From: CAZXCK01 sp964639225
GTDB lineage: Bacteria > Chloroflexota > Anaerolineae > Aggregatilineales > Phototrophicaceae
Assembly (NCBI GenBank): GCA_964639225.1
Contig: CAZXCK010000007.1
Location: 5,800-69,799, forward strand
Reading direction: 5' to 3'
DNA length: 64,000 nucleotides
Part shown: in pieces, positions 52,625 through 60,316 of the stretch
How the letters are laid out: the number at the start of each line of letters is the position of its first letter
Numbering within the stretch: position 1 is the first letter of the stretch
Notes under the pieces: generated by a model
Seen by the model: only the letters and a program-made list of their open reading frames with translations
Database searches by the model: none
Told to the model about the DNA's origin: nothing
Program-made: the position numbers and the translations under genes

Positions 52625-54343
52625 CTACGTACTGCCCAACCATACCGCCGCCAGGAACCCCAGCGACAGCACCAGCAACAGGCTGCCGGCCACAGTCCAC
52701 TCGCGGAGACGTAACTCCCAGCCGTTGACCCGCCGCGAACGCTCATCGGCGCGGCTGCTGAACCTGGCCTGGACCGCCAGCACCGTCTGATCCAGCCCTG
52801 ACTTAACCGGCCCCAGCACAGCCATCAGTGTTGTCGCCAGCCAGCGCGGCGCGCGCTGCATCAGCGGCAGCACATCACCAGCGGGCAGCGTAAACCGGGC
52901 CAGAGCGGGCATAGGCCGCGTCAGCAGCGCGAATCCCGCCCCCAGCAGCACACCGAGGAGTATCGGCCACGTGGACACCCAAATCTTCTCCGCTTCCAGC
53001 GACTTCGACGTTGCATACGAGGCGTCCGGCCACAACGGCATCACCACCGCCACCGCCACCAGCAGCGCCCCCCACACCGGCCACAGCAGCGGAGCGGCCT
53101 GTTTCTCGTTGGTGGCGCGCTGCCACATCAACTGCAAAAAACGGACCATCAGCAGTGTGGTGCCCACCGCCGCCAGCGGCAGCAGAGTCTCCAGCGTGCC
53201 AGCCCAGCCATCCGGCAGATGCTCGACGCCCGATTTCAGCCCGGCTTTGGCGATCGCGCCGCTGGTCAGCGGCAGGCCAGACAGTGCCAGCGCTGGCAGC
53301 AGCAGCGCCGCTACCACCCAGCGCGACGTGCCGATCAGGCCCACACCCAGGAACAGCGCCCCTTTCGCCAGACCGTGATGCAGCGCGTACAGCAGCACGC
53401 CGGTCAGCGCCACACTGACGTAATTCTCAGGAACCAGCAGCAGCGTCCCCACGCCGATTGTTATCAGACCCATCTGGCTGATGCTGGAATAAGCCAGCAC
53501 CGCTTTCGGATCACGCTGCAAGATGCCAATAACCGCGCCATAAAACGCTGTCACCAGACCAATTACGATCAGGAATACACCCCAATCCGAAGCCAGCTCG
53601 CCCACCTGCAAAAAGCGCAGCCAGCCAAGCAGACCCGCCTTAATCATGGCACCACTCAGCACCGCGCTGGCCGGAACCGGCGCTGCCGGATGCGCCAGCG
53701 GCAGCCACACATGCAGCAGCACCACACCGGCCTTGATGCCAAAGCTGGCGAAGATCAGCGCGGCGGCCAACTGGCTGATGCTGGCCTGAGCCAGTTCATC
53801 CAGGCGCAGTGTGCCCGTCTGCGAGTAGATCATCACCAGCGCGGCGAACAACATCACCTCGCCAATGACCACCAGCTTGATATAAACTTTACCGGCCTCC
53901 CGCGCAAAGTCGGTGCGGGTATGCAGCACCAATCCGTAAGACGCAAAGCTCATCACGGCGAACCACGTATAATATGAGAGCAGATCACCAGCGACGATCA
54001 GCCCCATGTTGCCAGCCATCGCCAGCAGATAATAAGCGAAGAATTGCCCGCGCTGCTCGTCTTTGTGCAGATACGCCGCGCCGAACACACCCGCCACCAG
54101 CCACAACGCCGCCGTGAAAAACAGAAAAGCCTGAGTCGTCAGGTCAAACCACAGCGTCGCGCCCAGCACCAGCCACGACAATTCGACCGTGGTATTGACA
54201 GGCACCACAATCGCCGCGACCAGCGCCGGCAGCGCCGCCCAGGGCGACAGAATCCACATCTTACCGGGCCGGGCCAACTGCCACAGTCCCGCCAGCAGCG
54301 GCACTACCCAGGCGAGAGTCAGCAGCACATGATGAACGGTCAT
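52625..54343 (-). CDS. antiporter-like Mrp/complex-I subunit lacking the TM5 glutamate
   Basis: A 572-aa multi-helix protein of the NuoL/M/N-MrpA/D (Proton_antipo_M) family. The TM7-type segment keeps its lysine (GIKAGVVLLHVWLPLAHPAAP) and a second lysine lies in GAMIKAGLLG. The glutamate normally in TM5 is replaced: DLLSYYTWFAVMSFASYGLV aligns without gaps to the neighbour's NLLTFLIFYEMLTIFTYPLV, giving A129 for E. A C-terminal soluble stretch (about 470-540) precedes a last helix. It is the final gene of the Mrp operon, overlapping the previous gene by 4 nt. It may be structural or work with altered proton chemistry. Confidence 0.85.
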   Translation of the reverse strand: MTVHHVLLTLAWVVPLLAGLWQLARPGKMWILSPWAALPALVAAIVVPVNTTVELSWLVLGATLWFDLTTQAFLFFTAALWLVAGVFGAAYLHKDEQRGQFFAYYLLAMAGNMGLIVAGDLLSYYTWFAVMSFASYGLVLHTRTDFAREAGKVYIKLVVIGEVMLFAALVMIYSQTGTLRLDELAQASISQLAAALIFASFGIKAGVVLLHVWLPLAHPAAPVPASAVLSGAMIKAGLLGWLRFLQVGELASDWGVFLIVIGLVTAFYGAVIGILQRDPKAVLAYSSISQMGLITIGVGTLLLVPENYVSVALTGVLLYALHHGLAKGALFLGVGLIGTSRWVVAALLLPALALSGLPLTSGAIAKAGLKSGVEHLPDGWAGTLETLLPLAAVGTTLLMVRFLQLMWQRATNEKQAAPLLWPVWGALLVAVAVVMPLWPDASYATSKSLEAEKIWVSTWPILLGVLLGAGFALLTRPMPALARFTLPAGDVLPLMQRAPRWLATTLMAVLGPVKSGLDQTVLAVQARFSSRADERSRRVNGWELRLREWTVAGSLLLVLSLGFLAAVWLGST

Positions 54344-55839
54344 AACAGATACTCCCGTGAAATAATCAGTTCGACCCAGTCCAGCAGGCCATAGGGCAGG
54401 CTGGCGAACAGGCCCAGCAGAACTGAGAACACAGCCGTGACAACCGGCGGTGTCAGCAGCATCCAGTGCGTTTCAAAGCGGCCAAAGTCATGCTCATGCG
54501 GCCACGCTTCCTGCTGTGTCATGAACCAGGCACGATACAGAATGGGCAGGAAATACATCGCATTCAGCAGGCTGCTGAGCATCAGCACGCCGATCACCCA
54601 ATCCATATTGGCGTCCAGTGCCCCTGTACCGAGATACCACTTGCTGATGAATCCAGCCACCGGCGGCACACCGATCATCCCCAGCGCGCCTATCGTAAAC
54701 GCACCCATTGTCAGCGGCATTCGCTTGCCGATACCGTTCATCTGACTGACCCGGTAAATGCCCAGCGTCTCGGCGAAACTACCGGCACCAAAGAACAGCG
54801 TAATCTTCATCACACCCTGATGCACCAGATGCAGCAGCCCACCGGTCGCGCCTATCGGACCGAACAACGCCACGCCCATCACCACATAAGACACCTGGCT
54901 CACTGTCGAATAAGCCAGGCGCTTTTTCAGGTCATCCTGGAAAATGGCGAACATCGAGCCGACCAGCACGGTGATGCAGGCCATCACCAGCAGCGGCTGC
55001 AACAGGTTAAGGTCCTGCGCCAGAGTCACGCCAAACACGTCGTTCACGACACGCACAATGCCAAACGCCCCGGCTTTTACCACCGCTACTGCGTGCAGCA
55101 GCGCGCTCACCGGAGCTGGCGCCACCATCGCACGCGGCAGCCAGCCATGCATAGGGAACAAAGCCGCCTTTACACCCAGGCCAACAACAAACAAGAAGAA
55201 AATAATCGTCAGCGGTGTGGTGTGATGCGCCACCGACGCCAGAGCGCCACCATCCGTGAACTCCACCTGACCGGCCAGCATATACAGCCACACTACGCCC
55301 AGCAGCAGCGCCGCGCCACCGGTGATGGTGTACATCAGATAAACCCGACCGCCACCCATCGCCTTATCCGTACCGTTATGCACCACCAGCGGATAGGTGA
55401 AGATCGTCAGCATCTCGTAGAAAATGAGGAACGTCAGAAGGTTTCCCGCCAGCGCGATACCCATCGTCGAGCTGACACACAACGAGAAGAAGCCAAAGAA
55501 CTGACTGCGATTTTTAGAGTGTTCCATGTAGCCGATGGCGTAAACGGTTGTCACCAGCCACAGCGTCGCCGAGAGGATGATGAACAACAGCGACAGCGCA
55601 TCGGCACGCAGCGCCAGGTCCAGCCCCGGCAGCAGCGATACCCGCAGCTCATACAGGGTATCGCCGCGCCATACGCCGTTAATCAGAATGGCCACCAGCA
55701 CCAGCTTGACCAGCGCAGCGGCAATGTTCAGCCCGGTTCGCAATCCGGCCTGCTTCTCCGAAAAGAAGAAGATCATAACTCCGGGTATAAATGAACTCAG
55801 GACGATGGCCAGCGGCAGCAGACTTTCCCAACTCATCAC
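54340..55839 (-). CDS. mrpD: Mrp antiporter subunit D-like
   Basis: A 499-aa membrane protein of the Proton_antipo_M family with about 14 helices. The TM5 glutamate is E142 (LIFYEMLTIFTYP), and the TM7 lysine lies in GVKAALFPMHGWLP, followed by APAPVSALLHAVAVVKAG. It overlaps both neighbours by 4 nt, showing tight co-translation. Together with the other subunits it exchanges cytoplasmic Na+ or K+ for protons. Which of the two D-like genes corresponds to canonical MrpD is not certain. Confidence 0.9.
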   Translation of the reverse strand: MMSWESLLPLAIVLSSFIPGVMIFFFSEKQAGLRTGLNIAAALVKLVLVAILINGVWRGDTLYELRVSLLPGLDLALRADALSLLFIILSATLWLVTTVYAIGYMEHSKNRSQFFGFFSLCVSSTMGIALAGNLLTFLIFYEMLTIFTYPLVVHNGTDKAMGGGRVYLMYTITGGAALLLGVVWLYMLAGQVEFTDGGALASVAHHTTPLTIIFFLFVVGLGVKAALFPMHGWLPRAMVAPAPVSALLHAVAVVKAGAFGIVRVVNDVFGVTLAQDLNLLQPLLVMACITVLVGSMFAIFQDDLKKRLAYSTVSQVSYVVMGVALFGPIGATGGLLHLVHQGVMKITLFFGAGSFAETLGIYRVSQMNGIGKRMPLTMGAFTIGALGMIGVPPVAGFISKWYLGTGALDANMDWVIGVLMLSSLLNAMYFLPILYRAWFMTQQEAWPHEHDFGRFETHWMLLTPPVVTAVFSVLLGLFASLPYGLLDWVELIISREYLL

Positions 55840-57305
55840 CCACCCCCAACCATCATGGAGACCGGCTCAATGGCCAGCAGATCAAGCAAGTAAACACCCA
55901 TGAAACCCAGAATAATCGCCAGCACCGACAGGCCAAATGCGGACAACGCCATCGAGCGCGGAACAGCGCGCGCATTAGTGGGCTTGGTCTCGCGCTCGCG
56001 GAAGGTCGGCCCCAGCACGCGCATCACGTAGCCTGCCGCCAGCAGACCACCCGCGATAATCACCACCACCAGCCACCAGTCGCCGTTAGCCAGCGCCCGG
56101 TCAAGCAGAAGCCACTTGGCAATGAAACCACCACTAGGCGGCAGCGCCACCAGACTCAGGCCAGCCAGCGCGAACGTCGTCACCGTTAGCGGAAGCGTGC
56201 GCAGCAAACCGGTAAAAGACGCGATCTGCTCGTCGCCGGTCGCATGCAGAATGTTGCCCGCGCTTAGGAAGGCGGCAGCCTTGGCGGCGGCGTGGGCCAC
56301 CATAAACGAAACAATAGCGCCAAGCACCTGTGGTCTGCTATCCGCCAGCAACGCCGGGATCAACAAAAACAGATAACCAAGCTGGGCCACTGTCGAATAA
56401 GCAACCAGCAGCTTGAATTTCGGCTGGCGCAGCGCCTGGATCGACCCCCACAAAATCGCGGCGATACCGAGCGCGCTCAACACCTGCGGCGCAGCTGTAT
56501 CGGCCAGGGGATACAGCACATCCATCCACAGCCGCAGCATAATATAGAATGGCGCCTTAACCACGAGCGCCGACAGCAGCGCGCTCACCGGCGCGGCGGC
56601 ATTCGCATGGGCGGGCGGCAGCCAGAAATGCAGCGGGAACAATGCGCCTTTCATCATCAGGCCCACTGTCATCAGTGTGGCGGCGGCATAAAGCGGTGGA
56701 CCGTCGGCCACCAACATCCTGAGTTGGGCTATATCCAGCGCACCGTAACCAGCATAGACGAACGCCACCCCCAGCAGGTACATCATCGAGCCGGCCAGCC
56801 CCACCAGCAGATAACGCATTGCAGCACGCACAGCGGTAGGCTTGCCCACTAACGCGGTCAACGCGACCGCCGACAAACCTAACAGTTCCAGCGTCACAAA
56901 CAGGTTGAAAATGTCGCCAGACAGAAACAGGGCGTTGAGGGATCCCCACAGGAACAGCCACAATGGCCAGAAAAATGCCCGCTTATGAGCATCGCGGGCC
57001 GGGAAATAACCTTTAGCATAAATGGTAATCGCCAATCCGACGGCAGCCGTCATCAGCAGCATGACAGCACTCAGGCCATCGGCCACCAGATCGATACCCA
57101 ACGGCGCGCCCCAGCCACCCATCTGATCGCGGGCTGCGCCACCATCCACCAGGCTGATCGTCAGCGCGATGACAGAAAGGACTATCAAACCGCTGCTGGT
57201 CAATCCAATTGCCAGCGCGTGACGCGGCAGCAGAAACGCGGTGATCGCAGCCGCCAGCGGCAGCAGGATAACCAGCGACATCCATACAGTGGTGTCGAAG
57301 ATCAT
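55836..57305 (-). CDS. mrpD: Mrp antiporter subunit D-like
   Basis: A 489-aa paralog of the preceding subunit. E140 (LFVTLELLGLSAVAL) and the lysine of LMMKGALFPLHFWLPPAHANA are present, so it retains the proton-translocation residues. ATG at 57305 is preceded by GGGAGGAG and overlaps nothing upstream; MrpC ends two bases before. By order (C then D) this is the better candidate for canonical MrpD. Confidence 0.9.
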   Translation of the reverse strand: MIFDTTVWMSLVILLPLAAAITAFLLPRHALAIGLTSSGLIVLSVIALTISLVDGGAARDQMGGWGAPLGIDLVADGLSAVMLLMTAAVGLAITIYAKGYFPARDAHKRAFFWPLWLFLWGSLNALFLSGDIFNLFVTLELLGLSAVALTALVGKPTAVRAAMRYLLVGLAGSMMYLLGVAFVYAGYGALDIAQLRMLVADGPPLYAAATLMTVGLMMKGALFPLHFWLPPAHANAAAPVSALLSALVVKAPFYIMLRLWMDVLYPLADTAAPQVLSALGIAAILWGSIQALRQPKFKLLVAYSTVAQLGYLFLLIPALLADSRPQVLGAIVSFMVAHAAAKAAAFLSAGNILHATGDEQIASFTGLLRTLPLTVTTFALAGLSLVALPPSGGFIAKWLLLDRALANGDWWLVVVIIAGGLLAAGYVMRVLGPTFRERETKPTNARAVPRSMALSAFGLSVLAIILGFMGVYLLDLLAIEPVSMMVGGG

Positions 57306-57306
57306 C

Positions 57307-57621
57307 TCACTCCTCCCGCTCGCTGCCGTCAAGGCGCGGCTGGCCGGTCAACGCCTGCACCTGAGACGCCAGCGCCAGCGCCAGACCGGTAGAGCAAACA
57401 GCCACTACGATTCCAGTAATCACCAGCGCGTGCGGTATCGGATCAATAGGCTGGTTATCACCATTGTGCGCAATGGCGATAAAGACCATGAATGTACCCG
57501 TCCCCATCACATTCATAGCCAGAATTTTGCGCAGCAGGTGTGGATATGCGACCAGCGCAAACAGGCCCATGCCAAACAGCACGACGCCTACCACCATATA
57601 TAAAAGCGCCGTTTCCGTCAT
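57307..57621 (-). CDS. mrpC: Mrp antiporter subunit C (NuoK-like)
   Basis: A 104-aa protein with three helices homologous to NuoK: LLYMVVGVVLFGMGLFALV, KILAMNVMGTGTFMVFIA and DPIPHALVITGIVVAVCSTG. The DPxPHALVLTGIVV segment is diagnostic of MrpC/MnhC. It overlaps MrpB by 4 nt. It forms part of the central lateral ion path of the complex. Confidence 0.94.
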   Translation of the reverse strand: MTETALLYMVVGVVLFGMGLFALVAYPHLLRKILAMNVMGTGTFMVFIAIAHNGDNQPIDPIPHALVITGIVVAVCSTGLALALASQVQALTGQPRLDGSEREE

Positions 57622-58382
57622 GATTTTTTACCATCCTCCCTGGAAGAGCCGCCAGGCTGGCCGCCCAGGAACAGCATTACCAGCGTCGCTCCAATTGAAA
57701 ACGTCGCTGCCGACTCAATAATCAAAATCCAGGTCTTGGCCTCGCCTTCCGGATACTGCATCATGCTGCCCCCGACCACAATTGCTAATGCCCCGGCACC
57801 GAGGAAAAATGCCATACCAGCGATCAGCAGCGGGCGCAATAACCGGCGCTCACGCGAACCTGGGTCGTCCACCGCTGCCGCGATCCACAGCACACCCATG
57901 CCACCCAGCACCGCCCCACCCTGGAACGCACCACCAGGAACATCCGAACCGATCCACAACAGATACCCGGCCACAATCACCATCAGCGGCATTAACAGGC
58001 GAACAAACACCCTGAGTACCGGCGTGTTGGGGACTTTTACCGGCACGCGCGCCCGACGAGCTACCGACCACACACCGATAATTGACAGCAGCAGCACCGA
58101 CACCTCAAGAAAGGTGTCGTAACCGCGAAAGTTAATCAGCACCGCCGTCACCGGGTTGTAAACACCGCTCTCCGGCAGGCGATCCTCAGCCAGTTGCGCC
58201 AATCGCACGACATCGTCGGGCACAGCGAATACTGCCACCACCAGCACAACTGTCAGCACAGCCACCATTGCCAGGATGACACGGCGGGCGGGCGTCAGTT
58301 TTACATCGTCATCAATGTAATTCTCGTCACGCAACTTCCGCCTCTTTCTGCTCGGCATCATCGGATTCGGCGTTACGATCAT
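57618..58382 (-). CDS. mrpB: MrpB with an N-terminal MbhE-like domain
   Basis: A 254-aa protein. After a charged N-terminus comes an MbhE-like part normally found at the C-terminus of MrpA (two helices and NPVTAVLINFRGYDTFLEVS, about residues 30-120). An MnhB domain follows (LRVFVRLLMPLMVIVAGYLL; VPGGAFQGGAVLGGMGVL; ILIIESAATFSIGATL). This is a rearranged MrpA-MrpB boundary. ATG at 58382 is preceded by AGGAGAAAA and lies within the end of the preceding gene. Confidence 0.85.
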   Translation of the reverse strand: MIVTPNPMMPSRKRRKLRDENYIDDDVKLTPARRVILAMVAVLTVVLVVAVFAVPDDVVRLAQLAEDRLPESGVYNPVTAVLINFRGYDTFLEVSVLLLSIIGVWSVARRARVPVKVPNTPVLRVFVRLLMPLMVIVAGYLLWIGSDVPGGAFQGGAVLGGMGVLWIAAAVDDPGSRERRLLRPLLIAGMAFFLGAGALAIVVGGSMMQYPEGEAKTWILIIESAATFSIGATLVMLFLGGQPGGSSREDGKKS

Positions 58383-58644
58383 TTTTCTCCTGGCGAGAGG
58401 CATCATAGCGTCGTTGATTGCGCCGCATGTGGCTCAGCGTAGACAGCAGCAGCGCACCGGTCAGGCCAGAACCCACGGCTGCTTCAGCCATCGCCACATC
58501 GGGCGCGCCCAGCCGCACCCATACCAGAGCTACCAGCAGGCCGAAGGTGATAAACAACACCACCGACCGGAAAAGGTCCGGACTGCTCAATGATGTCCAG
58601 GCAATCAACAGGAGTGCAAACGCCAGCAACAAGTCCAGAATCAT
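58327..58644 (-). CDS. MbhD-like (DUF4040) Mrp subunit, free-standing part of MrpA
   Basis: A 105-aa protein with three helices: LLLAFALLLIAWTSL, RSVVLFITFGLLVALVWVRL and GAPDVAMAEAAVGSGLTGALL. The APDVAxxEAxVGxxL segment is typical of the MbhD/DUF4040 domain, fused near the C-terminus of MrpA in Bacillus but separate here as in Mbh-type complexes. The hydrophilic tail (RRYDASRQEKNDRN) is rich in charge. It overlaps MrpG by 4 nt and MrpB by 56 nt. Confidence 0.87.
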   Translation of the reverse strand: MILDLLLAFALLLIAWTSLSSPDLFRSVVLFITFGLLVALVWVRLGAPDVAMAEAAVGSGLTGALLLSTLSHMRRNQRRYDASRQEKNDRNAESDDAEQKEAEVA

Positions 58645-58946
58645 TCGGCTTTCTCCCAGGGTTTTTGTCCTTGCATGAGTGCATTCCTGCCGATCAGATG
58701 AGACACGGTAGCGCTGGCAACCAGCACCAGCACCCAGATAAAAACCAGCTTGACCACATTCTGCCAGGAATCCATATGGAAGGCGGCCCCTAACATAACC
58801 AGGCCCAGGCCCAGGTTATCCGCTTTAGTGAGAGCATGCAGGCGCGTGAACACATCAGGCAGGCGCAGAATACCGACAGTGCCGGCCAGGAAGAAAAATC
58901 CACCCGCGACAAACAGGACGATGGATAAGGCTTCACTCCAGTTCAT
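58641..58946 (-). CDS. mrpG: Mrp antiporter subunit G
   Basis: A 101-aa MnhG-type protein with three helices. FFFLAGTVGILRLPDVFTRLHALTKADNLG, reading across residues 17-46, is the family hallmark (GxxRLPDxFxRLHAxTKA). ATG at 58946 lies inside the end of MrpF (14-nt overlap) and follows AGAGGA. It is an accessory subunit required for antiport. Confidence 0.94.
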   Translation of the reverse strand: MNWSEALSIVLFVAGGFFFLAGTVGILRLPDVFTRLHALTKADNLGLGLVMLGAAFHMDSWQNVVKLVFIWVLVLVASATVSHLIGRNALMQGQKPWEKAE

Positions 58947-59238
58947 GGCGGCGATCCTCTGCCTTGGCTGGCGTAGTGTTCTCAGTCCACTGCCAGTAAC
59001 GGGTAAAAACCACACCCAGAATCCCTGCCAACAGCGCGAATACCAGTGCGATGTTGAGGTAATCGGGCGCGTTGTCTCTCAACGATAACAGCACCAGAAT
59101 AGCCGTGCCGGTGGTACCGAACAACTGAACCGCCAGCAGGCGGTCAGCAGTGGTGGGACCACGTGCCACCCGCACCAGGCCGAGACCTATGTTAACCAAC
59201 AGAAAGAACGCACCTGCACTCGCGGCATCGGCAATCAT
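58933..59238 (-). CDS. mrpF: Mrp antiporter subunit F
   Basis: A 101-aa MnhF-type protein with three helices and the conserved RGPTTADRLLAVQLFGT motif. It starts 5 nt after MrpE. MrpF is an essential small membrane subunit of the complex. The C-terminal ~20 residues are charged (TPAKAEDRRHELE). Confidence 0.93.
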   Translation of the reverse strand: MIADAASAGAFFLLVNIGLGLVRVARGPTTADRLLAVQLFGTTGTAILVLLSLRDNAPDYLNIALVFALLAGILGVVFTRYWQWTENTTPAKAEDRRHELE

Positions 59239-59243
59239 ACCGG

Positions 59244-59774
59244 CTAACCTTCCAGCTTGACGCCGTAAATAGCGGCGATCCGTTTTTCAAGTATTCGCAG
59301 TTCGCCCTGCACATCCGCGCCAACATCCAGCGAATGCACCAACAGCTTGTCATCAGCCAGTTCGACGCTCAGCGTACCCGGCAGCAAACTGGTCGTGTTC
59401 GCCATCAGCACGCGCGCGTGTTCGCCGGTAATGCGATATTTGTATTCGACGAGTCCGGGTTGGAGTGGCATGGCCGGATGCATAACACGCCTGGCCACAT
59501 CAACGCTGCTGATCACCGACTGGCGCAAAAAATACAGCAGGAATTGCAGAGTACCCAGCGGACGAATATTCCAGCGCCATTCCCCAAGTGGCAGGGTGTG
59601 CAAACTAAGTAATGCCGCCAGGATAATCGACGGCACACCCACCACCCACGATTCGGTATCGCCCTGGGTTAGCAACCACCATATCACCACAAATGAAGCC
59701 ACCCGCAGGGTGACATCGAGCAGTTTTGTCGTCCGGTCAGGTGACCTGACTTTCTTGGTCTTATGCCGTGTCAT
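59244..59774 (-). CDS. mrpE: Mrp antiporter subunit E
   Basis: A 176-aa MnhE-type protein and the first gene of the operon. Two N-terminal helices (ASFVVIWWLLTQGDTESWVVG) lead to a soluble domain containing MANTTSLLPGTLSVELADDKLLVHSLDV, characteristic of MrpE. The basic N-terminus (TRHKTKKVRSPDR) fits the positive-inside rule. No clear promoter was identified upstream. Confidence 0.92.
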   Translation of the reverse strand: MTRHKTKKVRSPDRTTKLLDVTLRVASFVVIWWLLTQGDTESWVVGVPSIILAALLSLHTLPLGEWRWNIRPLGTLQFLLYFLRQSVISSVDVARRVMHPAMPLQPGLVEYKYRITGEHARVLMANTTSLLPGTLSVELADDKLLVHSLDVGADVQGELRILEKRIAAIYGVKLEG

Positions 59775-60316
59775 AACACTCTATCCGGGTATCGATTAAC
59801 CAGCCGTCAATCCACACTCACCAGCCCGGCGAAATGCGGTCTTCAGTATTCCACCCAGGAGCTTAACATATGCCAAACCAGCCTGTGAAGGGTGACAAGT
59901 TCGCAAACGACCCATTCCAGGCAGATAGGATGTTATCTCATCAGGCAGACTATAGTTTTCAAATAAAGGGGCTTGTTATCTGTTCTATTCGGCGTAGCGT
60001 CAACAAACCGGAGTATATTCAGTAGAGAAGCTGACGTCAACAGGTATCTGGCCCAGTTTTGCATTCATTATACTCTACAGAGACCACGACCCTTAGAGCC
60101 AAAATACCAACGTAATAATACCATAATCTTCACTTATTTACATAAAACCATATTATAGCAATTTGCCATAATTTGGCATGATCGCCCCCGCCGCACGCAT
60201 CGACATAACTCTCAGACTTCTGTACAATTTGTATAAGCTACAAACAGGCTCGCCGGAGACATCCCGACGATTCCAGCTTTTGTTACTGTTACTTTCGAAC
60301 ATGGAGGAACCACTTG
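59775..60316. other. 540-bp intergenic region between divergent Mrp and PPC-protein genes
   Basis: No convincing gene; short open frames here lack RBS and recognisable content. The right part is AT-rich and holds a small inverted repeat, TGCCA-TAATT-TGGCA (60164-60178), and a promoter for the gene at 60317. I could not place the Mrp operon promoter. Confidence 0.5.
60200..60228 (+). promoter_or_regulatory. sigma70-type promoter of the PPC-repeat protein
   Basis: TCGACA (60200-60205), 17-bp spacer, TACAAT (60223-60228), giving a leader of about 80 nt. The TGCCA/TGGCA inverted repeat lies about 22 bp upstream of the -35 box and could be an activator or repressor site. Confidence 0.6.

Noticed and set aside
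54466..55794. 442-codon plus-strand open frame over an Mrp subunit
   Set aside because: It is rich in His, Gln and Arg, typical of an antisense shadow of a hydrophobic, GC-biased membrane protein gene.
59973..60158. Small 61-codon open frame in the Mrp-PPC intergenic region
   Set aside because: No RBS, no recognisable content, and AT-rich composition unlike neighbouring genes.
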